Assembly: GCA_022728415.1 (NCBI GenBank) | Contig: JAIJJM010000148.1 | Coordinates: 1 to 5,917, forward strand | DNA from: Collinsella sp. | GTDB taxonomy: Bacteria > Actinomycetota > Coriobacteriia > Coriobacteriales > Coriobacteriaceae | Direction: 5' to 3' | Length of the DNA stretch: 5,917 bases | In this document: in pieces, positions 1 to 5,440 of the stretch | Numbering within the stretch: position 1 is the stretch's first letter | Layout of the letters: each line of letters starts with the position of its first letter | Notes under the pieces: generated by a model | What the model was told of the DNA's origin: nothing | Databases searched by the model: none | What the model saw: only the letters and a program-made list of their open reading frames with translations | Translations under genes and position numbers: made by a program

Positions 1-1717
1 TGTTGAGCAAGACAACCCAAACAGGAGCCGTCACCCCAAAGCAGAGCATCCATACCCCAAGCATTTTGCGCTGCGGACAGCTTCGCAGCACTATATACGT
101 GAGCAGCATCCCCGTCAGCACCGCAAACCCGTGGATTCGCCCCCTAGCGACCGCATAGATTAAGGCAACCATGCCCATTGAGACCAACGGCACGATAGCC
201 CGAGTATGGGCATGAACCTTAAACGGGCGCAGCTTAACAGCGAGCGAAGCCATAGACGCTATGCCGCAAAACAGGACCGGTGCAGCCATCAACGGATCGC
301 GTATGCACCTCCATGCCGCGATATAGACAAAAGACCATTCCACGGCAGACAGTATCGCCCACACGCACGGGCTTCCGAGCCCAATCGCTTCGCCTGCCCT
401 ATCCAGCGCAGCTTTACGATTCGGTTTTCCACCCGTGTAGCGTAGCGACAGAAACAGTCCGAGACCCAATGCATAGCTTGAGAGAGAAAAGGCGACAGCC
501 CACGAAACACCGGACCCCCAATCGCTATCCGCCATTACCAAGGGGCCTGCCGCAAGGAGGATGAAAAATAATGTGAGCAGATATCGAAACAGCCGGCGCG
601 TTCGAGCTGATGCCAACATATCGTCAGCATGCCGCTGCGGCAGCTCATGCCCTACAGTATCACCCTCACCCGCAAACAACGCCACGAGCTCGCGTGAGCC
701 CGCAACCGACGCCTTCCCGTATGCTCGGTGAAGCGTTGTTCGCACCGTCGATGGCCTCGTATCCGTCTCCTTGGCAATTTCCGCCGGCGTTTTCCCTTTG
801 AGCAGCAGTCGAACAAACTGCTCTTCTCGAGGCGACAGGGCAGGGGAAAACACTCCCGCATCGAATGGGTCGGACGCGCAGGCAATATCCGGATTGTTGT
901 CCCGTTCCCCCCTTAGCAACGTGCACACGAAGGCAACAGCAATAGCGGACCCCATCGCAAGCAATGCAATGATCGCGGCATCGCTTGCGAAGTATGCCGC
1001 CTCAACAGCCGGAACAAGACCAATAGGGACTGCTACGAGCACAGAACGGGCAAACACGTCGCTCTGTCCCCGACCAAAGGCGCGGAGACAGCAAAGCGGC
1101 GGGGCCACAGCCAACACGAGATAGACCAGAGGAATTAAAAGCGCAAGACCAATTGTCGCGGCCGAAACAGAGGGTGCCCCCCATGGCTCCGGAACAATTC
1201 TCCATGAAACTCGACAGCAGAACAGCAGACAAGACATGACGGCTATTGTTTCTGTAAAAATCGCGTCCTGCGGATGACGAGTTTCTCTTTCGTCAGCCCG
1301 CGTCGCCCCCTGCGTCAAAGGAGAGCCCGCCGTATCCCAAATTACATATGAGAGGAGCAGCGACCCAGCAAAGCACGAGGCGCATGAAACGCCGCGCAAC
1401 AGCCAGATAGGCGCAAACACGAATGGAATAGAATCTCCGCGAGCATAGAAGGCCAAGTCGGCCCACTCGGGAACCGCCGCAATAGTAGCAAGGAAAATAC
1501 CGAAGGCGCCAAGGAACCCCGGCCGCCTTATTTCTCTCCCCTTGCGGAGCGCAACGCCGTGACCAAACACCGCGAGGCATGCGCCCAGGATAACGAGCCA
1601 GGTCATTGCACCTGATGCCAAGCCAATTGAAGATGAAAACCGGTGATAAGGGGTGACCGCCATTACGATAAGCACAATGGCGCAGGCAGATGTGGCAGAG
1701 CAGCGGGAAAAGAGCAT
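1..1717 (-). CDS. LuxR-type helix-turn-helix membrane protein, partial (3' end beyond left edge)
   Basis: A single minus-strand frame stays open for 572 codons and runs off the left edge. Residues 14-275 contain about eight hydrophobic helices. Residues 294-350 form a LuxR/GerE-type DNA-binding domain: LSPREEQFVRLLLKGKTPAE, then a recognition helix around STVRTTLHRAYGKASV, then a SRELVALF tail. After a short polar linker come at least seven more hydrophobic helices (about 377-396, 403-425, 450-470, 475-495, 505-525, 530-547, 553-572). Membrane-anchored LuxR regulators in Coriobacteriia normally end with the DNA-binding domain, so an internal one is odd. The start is ATG at 1717, preceded by GGAGGT at 1726-1721; the in-frame ATG at 1738 lies inside the probable -10 box. 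GC content is visibly lower than in the operon to the right, and ATA codons are frequent. The ligand and target genes cannot be told from sequence. Confidence 0.8.
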   Translation of the reverse strand, partial: MLFSRCSATSACAIVLIVMAVTPYHRFSSSIGLASGAMTWLVILGACLAVFGHGVALRKGREIRRPGFLGAFGIFLATIAAVPEWADLAFYARGDSIPFVFAPIWLLRGVSCASCFAGSLLLSYVIWDTAGSPLTQGATRADERETRHPQDAIFTETIAVMSCLLFCCRVSWRIVPEPWGAPSVSAATIGLALLIPLVYLVLAVAPPLCCLRAFGRGQSDVFARSVLVAVPIGLVPAVEAAYFASDAAIIALLAMGSAIAVAFVCTLLRGERDNNPDIACASDPFDAGVFSPALSPREEQFVRLLLKGKTPAEIAKETDTRPSTVRTTLHRAYGKASVAGSRELVALFAGEGDTVGHELPQRHADDMLASARTRRLFRYLLTLFFILLAAGPLVMADSDWGSGVSWAVAFSLSSYALGLGLFLSLRYTGGKPNRKAALDRAGEAIGLGSPCVWAILSAVEWSFVYIAAWRCIRDPLMAAPVLFCGIASMASLAVKLRPFKVHAHTRAIVPLVSMGMVALIYAVARGRIHGFAVLTGMLLTYIVLRSCPQRKMLGVWMLCFGVTAPVWVVLLN

Positions 1718-1720
1718 ATG

Positions 1721-1726
1721 ACCTCC
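1721..1726 (-). promoter_or_regulatory. Ribosome binding site of the LuxR-type gene
   Basis: The minus strand reads GGAGGT, a near-perfect Shine-Dalgarno sequence, three bases before ATG at 1717. The spacing is short, but this site decides for the start at 1717 over the in-frame ATG at 1738, which has no comparable site upstream. Confidence 0.6.
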
Positions 1727-1736
1727 ATAGCGTGTC

Positions 1737-1742
1737 ATTATA
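1737..1742 (-). promoter_or_regulatory. Candidate -10 box of the LuxR-type gene
   Basis: The minus strand reads TATAAT at 1742-1737, an exact match to the sigma-70/SigA -10 consensus. It would place transcription start near 1730, leaving a leader of only about 13 bases that begins just before the GGAGGT site. No convincing -35 element is seen 16-18 bases upstream, so an activator may be needed or the match may be chance. The last four bases overlap an in-frame ATG, which argues against that ATG being the translation start. Confidence 0.5.
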
Positions 1743-1847
1743 TCGCTCGAGCCGCTCGTTTATCTCTGTTCTCACACCAGCCAGCATCAATGATTCGGGT
1801 GAACTCCAATCCGCGCCAGATCACGGTCCAGCTTTTGTCCGCAGTCC

Positions 1848-1868
1848 CCGCATCAAAGCGGGATGCGG
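1848..1868. repeat. Short inverted repeat (7-bp stem, 7-base loop)
   Basis: CCGCATC at 1848-1854 is the exact reverse complement of GATGCGG at 1862-1868, with a 7-base loop. The right arm lies inside the first unit of the adjacent repeat array, so this small hairpin would compete with the longer one formed by units 1 and 2. There is no T-run after it on the plus strand, so it is not an obvious terminator. Confidence 0.5.
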
Positions 1869-1888
1869 TTTCCTTTTGAGTATCGATT

Positions 1889-1936
1889 CGGAAACTGCAT
1901 CCCATTCTGGGCCAATATTCTGGGATGCAGTTTCCG
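1889..1936. repeat. Perfect 16-bp inverted repeat, units 2 and 3
   Basis: CGGAAACTGCATCCCA at 1889-1904 is the exact reverse complement of TGGGATGCAGTTTCCG at 1921-1936, with a 16-base loop. This is the only fully matched pair in the array and would form the strongest hairpin. The octamer ATTCTGGG occurs at 1904-1911 and again at 1917-1924, overlapping the loop and the right arm. No T-run follows on either strand, so a classic intrinsic terminator is not supported. Confidence 0.85.
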
Positions 1937-1951
1937 CAGCCTGCCCCGTTG

Positions 1952-1997
1952 GGAAAGCGCATCCCGCAATTTGGACGAAAACTGGGACGCGCTTTCC
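1952..1997. repeat. 14-bp inverted repeat, units 4 and 5, one mismatch
   Basis: GGAAAGCGCATCCC at 1952-1965 pairs with GGGACGCGCTTTCC at 1984-1997 across an 18-base loop. The single mismatch is A1961 against C1988 in a plus-strand transcript, but in a minus-strand transcript the same position becomes a G-U pair. The arms carry GC at the two variable central bases, where units 2 and 3 carry AG. Matching variants within each pair suggest the pairing itself is maintained. Confidence 0.8.
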
Positions 1998-2048
1998 GGG
2001 TGGGTCGAGACGAGGGCCAAGCCAGATAGGCCACCTCGCCCCGCTACC

Positions 2049-2076
2049 TTCACCATGCACCCGAGCGTGCTACACT
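2049..2076 (+). promoter_or_regulatory. Candidate promoter of the kinase-FHA operon
   Basis: TTCACC at 2049-2054 (compare TTGACA) is followed after 16 bases by TACACT at 2071-2076 (compare TATAAT). TGC directly before the hexamer gives an extended -10 motif. Transcription would start near 2083, leaving a leader of about 70 bases before the kinase start. This is the best sigma-70-like match in the upstream region, but it is a prediction from sequence only. Confidence 0.45.
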
Positions 2077-2156
2077 AGCAGCATCTATGCCGCCGCGAAT
2101 GGCTCGGCCCCGCGCCCGCCGCTCGCAAACGAACTTTAAACGCACGAGGGTTGGCC

Positions 2157-4010
2157 ATGCCGCTTTTCTCGCAACATACCGCCCGGTTCTCGCCGGACGT
2201 TCCCTTGGAGGGCACCAGCTCTCGCGAGCTGCTCAAGCGGTACCAGCCGCTCGAGACGCTTGCGACCGGCGGTTTTGGCTCCATCGAGATCTGCCGCGAC
2301 ACGCACTTGCGCCGTCGCGTGGCCATTAAGCGCATCCCCCTTATCAACGGCGCCGGCATGCCCGCCAGCGACATCATTGATGTCCTGCGCGAGGCACACA
2401 CCGCCGCCATGCTTCAACATCCCAATATCGTGCAGGTTATCGACTTTACGCACGATACCGCCTATGCCTACCTGGTCATGGAATATGTCGACGGCATGTC
2501 GCTCGCCGAGTTTTTGCATAGAGTTGACGGCCATTCGCTCACCTTTGACGAAGCCGCGGCCATTGCCGACGCGCTGGGCCAGGCGCTCACCTTCGCCCAT
2601 AGCAATGGCGTGCTCCACCTGGACATCAAGCCTGCCAACGTGCTCATCGACCACTCGGGCAACGTTAAGCTCACCGACTTTGGCATGGCGCGGCTGTCGT
2701 CTGCCGGCGGCTTTGGCGGCTCGCGCGGCGGCACCATCGGCTACATGCCACCCGAGCAGCTCGATATCGAGACCGGCACGGTCGACGAGCGCGCCGATGT
2801 CTTTGCCCTCGCCTGTGTGATCTACGAAGGCCTATGCGGCAGCGCCCCCTTTATGGCCGCCACGCCCGGCGACTCGCTCGGCCGCATCATCGGCGGTGCC
2901 ACCTACCCCAGCGAGCTCATCCCGCACTTTCCCCCGGGAGCCGAGGCTGCGCTCATGAGCGCCCTCTCCCCCATGCCGCAGGACCGCCCCAACAGCATCG
3001 AGGCATTTTGCGACCAGCTCCTTGCCGGTCTGGGCAGCGTGCGCGAGGGCCGTCGCAGCCTGGAGCAGATGGTGGGCGAGCTTTCGGATGACGAGCGCAC
3101 GGCAGACGATATCGAATCGTTGCCCTATGAGGACGACACCATCGAGGTCGACCCCGCACTCGGCTGGGCCGGCACGCGCTGGAGCCACGCGCGCAACTAC
3201 ACCATGCGCGCCATCTCGGCGCTAACGTGTGGTGCCTTTAGCTTTTTGATCATGCAGACGGCTGGCGTCGCGGCGCTTCCCGGACTCATTGCCGCGGCCA
3301 TCGCGATTGGGGCGGCCGCCGGCCTGGCCCCGCAGATTGGCTCGGCTATCTTGGCCGTGGGCTTTTTGGTACTTATGGCCAACGCCACTCTGCAGGCGCA
3401 GGGCATCCTGTCGATGCTGCCCGTCGCGGTGCTCTTTGCCGCCACCATGTCCGGTTGGTGGATCGCCTGGGGCCGCACCGAGGCCGCCGCGAGCGCCGTG
3501 CTCACCTGCGCGGTGGCACTTGGCTGTCTAACGGGCGACGCCCTCCTTGCCGCCGGGGTCGCCGCCGGCATCGCGGCCTTTTGGCTCGGCCCGGCAAGCG
3601 CCGCGGCCGCCACGGGGATGGGCGCGCTTTTTGGCCGCCTGGCTACGGTCGCGCTTTCCGCCGGAGGCGTGCTGGGGCTCGGCAATGTTGCCGCGGCGCT
3701 GGGAGACATGCTCTCCTGGGCTGCCATCGTACTCGTCGCGGCGACAGCTGCACTGACATCTCTGCTGCTCAACGCCCATGCCAAGCGTGCCGAGCAGGGC
3801 TCGAACCTGACTGCAATCGCCGCCATCGCCGGCTGCGGAATAGGCTCCGCGGCGTCGCTCTGTCTTGCACACCATATGGAAATTGCCAGCCTTGCGGCCG
3901 CGGTCGTCGTCAAGGCGGCGGTTGCGGGAACCCTATCCTCTATAATCGTTGGGATATGCCTATATTTGCTCGGATACCAAAGAACCTATACGGAGAGTGA
4001 TCTTTCGTGA
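2157..4010 (+). CDS. Polytopic membrane Ser/Thr protein kinase (Hanks type, no PASTA)
   Basis: Transfers phosphate from ATP to Ser/Thr on proteins at the membrane. Residues about 29-290 form the kinase domain: glycine loop LATGGFGS (the first glycine of the usual GxGxxG is Ala36), ATP-binding lysine in VAIK (K58), helix-C glutamate E79, catalytic loop HLDIKPAN (D156, K158, N161), DFG at 175-177 and GTIGYMPPEQ closing the activation segment. A polar, acidic linker (about 291-345) leads to a very alanine-rich membrane domain with roughly ten helices (about 349-605). PknB-type kinases instead have one helix and extracellular PASTA repeats. HLD replaces HRD, so this is a non-RD kinase. ATG at 2157 is preferred because GAGGG at 2146-2150 sits six bases upstream; TTG at 2151 would add two residues. 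First gene of the operon; the stop overlaps the fhaA start. Confidence 0.92.
   Translation: MPLFSQHTARFSPDVPLEGTSSRELLKRYQPLETLATGGFGSIEICRDTHLRRRVAIKRIPLINGAGMPASDIIDVLREAHTAAMLQHPNIVQVIDFTHDTAYAYLVMEYVDGMSLAEFLHRVDGHSLTFDEAAAIADALGQALTFAHSNGVLHLDIKPANVLIDHSGNVKLTDFGMARLSSAGGFGGSRGGTIGYMPPEQLDIETGTVDERADVFALACVIYEGLCGSAPFMAATPGDSLGRIIGGATYPSELIPHFPPGAEAALMSALSPMPQDRPNSIEAFCDQLLAGLGSVREGRRSLEQMVGELSDDERTADDIESLPYEDDTIEVDPALGWAGTRWSHARNYTMRAISALTCGAFSFLIMQTAGVAALPGLIAAAIAIGAAAGLAPQIGSAILAVGFLVLMANATLQAQGILSMLPVAVLFAATMSGWWIAWGRTEAAASAVLTCAVALGCLTGDALLAAGVAAGIAAFWLGPASAAAATGMGALFGRLATVALSAGGVLGLGNVAAALGDMLSWAAIVLVAATAALTSLLLNAHAKRAEQGSNLTAIAAIAGCGIGSAASLCLAHHMEIASLAAAVVVKAAVAGTLSSIIVGICLYLLGYQRTYTESDLS
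3941..3946 (+). promoter_or_regulatory. Candidate internal -10 box before fhaA
   Basis: TATAAT, an exact -10 consensus, lies inside the kinase gene 61 bases before the fhaA start. The surrounding 3' end of the kinase gene is unusually AT-rich for this operon and uses codons avoided elsewhere in it (ATA twice, CTA, AGA), as if a second signal were layered on the coding sequence. No good -35 element is seen at 16-18 bases. It could allow fhaA, fhaB and the next gene to be expressed without the kinase. Confidence 0.35.
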
Positions 4011-5017
4011 ACTTCCTGAACATCTTCGAGGACCACGTGGCCGGCATCTTCGGTGCCACCCGTGCCCCGTTCTCCTTTAAGAAGCTTGCCAAGCAGGCCG
4101 CTCGCGACATGGAGGATCAGACTCTGGTGATCAACGGCGTCAACACCGCGCCGGCACTCTATACCATCCTGATCGCCGTCGATGACGATCCCATGCTCGC
4201 CCCGTTCTACCCCGAGCTTTCGCGCGAAGTCCGCGAGTTTGTGAAGGCACAGGCCGAAAAGCGCCGCTATGTGTTTGTCGGCGAGCCCCTCGTTCGCTTT
4301 ATGATCGACCCGCAGCTGCGTGCCGGTAAGTTCTCGGTCTTTGCCGAGAACGTCGACGCCCCCACGCTCGGTCGTCTGTACGAGGAAGAGCGCGCCTACC
4401 AGAATGGCCTGGGCCAGAACAACTCGGCCGCAAGCCGCGCCGTCAGCGCTCCCCGCGCCGGCAAGCAGCAATTCGCCGCTCCGCAGCAACAGCACCCCGC
4501 CGCCATGCCCCAGCAGCCGGCGCCCCGTGCCGCCGCTCCCGACCCGCTCGCCGCGGCCGATCCCTTTGCGCCCAACGTCCCCGACCCCGCCGCCGCACCC
4601 ATTCCCGTGCCACAAACCGTCTCGCGCGACGCGCTTGCCGGCATGGGCGGAGCCGCCGCGACCGGCGCCGCCGTGGGCCTGGGCGCCGCAGCCAGCATCG
4701 CCTCCAACATGGCAAGCTCTCGCGCCCCGCAGCGTCCGCTTGCCCAGCTCGTCGACGTCGTGAGCGGCGAGAGCCACAGTATTACTTCCGCGCAGGTGAC
4801 CATAGGTCGCGAGCGTTCGGTTTCGGACATCGCCCTGCGCGACCCCAACGTTTCGCGCCGTCACGCCCAGCTCACCTTTACCGGCTCGGACTGGTCGATC
4901 GAGGACCTCAACTCCACCAACGGCACGCTCGTCAACAACCGCCGCATCACGCGCTGCCCGCTGCGCAACGGCGACCTGCTGACGTTTGGCCTAAGCACCT
5001 TTGAATTTAGGGGATAG
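4007..5017 (+). CDS. fhaA: FhaA: DUF3662 and FHA domain protein
   Basis: A cytosolic phosphothreonine-binding adaptor of 336 residues. Residues 1 to about 128 match the DUF3662 (FhaA N-terminal) domain, beginning MNFLNIFEDHVAGIFG with a conserved run near PFSFKKLAKQAARDME. A low-complexity linker follows: Gln/Pro/Ala-rich at about 140-205 and Gly/Ala-rich at about 211-235. The FHA domain (about 246-336) shows IGRER (266-270), SRRHA (283-287) and NSTNG (302-306), the residues that form the phosphothreonine pocket. In mycobacteria FhaA binds phosphorylated partners of the cell-wall machinery; a like role is inferred here. The GTG start overlaps the kinase stop as GTGA, with GGAGAG at 3992-3997 nine bases upstream, indicating translational coupling. 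The linker lacks strong hydrophobicity, so membrane insertion is unlikely. Confidence 0.93.
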   Translation: MNFLNIFEDHVAGIFGATRAPFSFKKLAKQAARDMEDQTLVINGVNTAPALYTILIAVDDDPMLAPFYPELSREVREFVKAQAEKRRYVFVGEPLVRFMIDPQLRAGKFSVFAENVDAPTLGRLYEEERAYQNGLGQNNSAASRAVSAPRAGKQQFAAPQQQHPAAMPQQPAPRAAAPDPLAAADPFAPNVPDPAAAPIPVPQTVSRDALAGMGGAAATGAAVGLGAAASIASNMASSRAPQRPLAQLVDVVSGESHSITSAQVTIGRERSVSDIALRDPNVSRRHAQLTFTGSDWSIEDLNSTNGTLVNNRRITRCPLRNGDLLTFGLSTFEFRG

Positions 5018-5023
5018 TCGCTT

Positions 5024-5440
5024 ATGAACATCGATATCGTCCTTTTTGCAGGCCGCATCGTCCTGGTCGCCCTGCTCTACATCTTCCTGTTCGCCGTCAT
5101 GAAAACCGGCGTGGGACTCGTACGCGGCCAGCGCCGTGACTCCGCTATCTGGACGATCGATGTGGACAAGGGTCCGCGCGGCATCCGTGGCATCCATGTA
5201 GACATGCTCGGCCCCGTCATCGTGGGCCGCTCGCCGTCCTCGGACATCTGCATCAACGAACCGTTTGTCTCGGCCTCGCACGCACGTTTTTCGCTGCAGG
5301 GCCCGGCACTCATCATCGAGGACCTCAACTCGTTGAACGGCACGCTCGTTAACGGCCGTCAGCTGGTGGAGCCCGCAACGCTGCGCGAGGGTGACGAGGT
5401 CCAGATTGGCGACGTGGTCATGAAGGTGAACCGTCGATGA
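5024..5440 (+). CDS. fhaB: FhaB: membrane-anchored FHA domain protein
   Basis: A 138-residue protein with one N-terminal membrane helix (about 5-26), a basic stretch after it (RGQRR at 35-39) that predicts a cytosolic C-terminus, and an FHA domain (about 56-138). FHA pocket motifs are VGRSPSSD (67-74), SASHARF (83-89), NSLNG (102-106) and VNG (109-111). This matches the size and layout of actinobacterial FhaB (FipA in mycobacteria), a phosphothreonine reader linked to division and envelope proteins. ATG at 5024 is preceded by AGGGGA at 5009-5014, nine bases upstream, and lies six bases after the fhaA stop. Its own stop overlaps the next start as ATGA. Confidence 0.93.
   Translation: MNIDIVLFAGRIVLVALLYIFLFAVMKTGVGLVRGQRRDSAIWTIDVDKGPRGIRGIHVDMLGPVIVGRSPSSDICINEPFVSASHARFSLQGPALIIEDLNSLNGTLVNGRQLVEPATLREGDEVQIGDVVMKVNRR

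Larger units (their letters stand above)
1860..1997. repeat. Array of five alternating 14-bp inverted repeat units (62-bp period)
   Basis: Five 14-bp units fit GGGAYGCRSTTTCC: forward at 1860-1873, reverse at 1890-1903, forward at 1922-1935, reverse at 1952-1965 and forward at 1984-1997. Spacers are 16, 18, 16 and 18 bases, so units of the same orientation recur exactly every 62 bp. The spacer sequences themselves are little conserved. Any two neighbouring units can pair, so the array can adopt mutually exclusive hairpin sets. It resembles REP-like or small palindromic intergenic repeats of bacterial chromosomes. No encoded enzyme or flanking target duplication is seen. The function is unknown; transcription attenuation, protein binding or DNA structuring are all possible. 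Confidence 0.85.
1718..2156. other. Divergent intergenic region of 439 bp
   Basis: No credible gene lies here. Reading frames across the region on both strands have no family resemblance, no consistent codon use, and cut through the repeat array. From left to right it holds the ribosome site and TATAAT box of the leftward regulator (1721-1742), about 105 bases with nothing recognised, a small palindrome (1848-1868), the alternating repeat array (1860-1997), about 50 bases with nothing recognised, and the candidate promoter and leader of the kinase operon (2049-2156). The repeat array therefore sits between two outward-facing promoters. Confidence 0.7.

Noticed and set aside
1293..1790. A 165-codon minus-strand frame overlapping the LuxR-type gene
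   Set aside because: It is in a different frame from the 572-codon frame that holds the LuxR motif and regular hydrophobic helices. It is Cys/Arg-rich, has no domain resemblance and ends inside that gene.
1889..1936. Rho-independent terminator
   Set aside because: The stem is strong but no T-run follows on either strand, the loop is 16 bases, and the site lies upstream of both flanking genes.
1860..1997. CRISPR array
   Set aside because: The units are only 14 bp, alternate in orientation and have 16-18-base spacers. CRISPR repeats are longer and all in one direction, and no cas gene is near.
1860..1997. Miniature transposable element or insertion sequence remnant
   Set aside because: No transposase fragment, terminal inverted repeats bounding the whole array, or target-site duplication could be found.
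1690..2139. Plus-strand frames across the intergenic region
   Set aside because: They run through the inverted repeat array and both promoter regions, show no family resemblance and lack convincing ribosome sites.
3197..3913. A 238-codon open frame antisense to the kinase membrane domain
   Set aside because: It is an Ala/Pro/Ser-rich mirror of Ala-rich sense codons with no recognisable motif and no ribosome site of note.
4637..4712. Possible membrane helix in the Gly/Ala-rich linker of FhaA
   Set aside because: The stretch is mostly Gly and Ala with few strongly hydrophobic residues, and FhaA family proteins are soluble; a flexible linker is the simpler reading.
3986..4864. A 292-codon open frame antisense to fhaA
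   Set aside because: It is a Gly/Arg-rich shadow of a GC-rich gene. The plus strand has clear DUF3662 and FHA motifs, coupled starts and ribosome sites.
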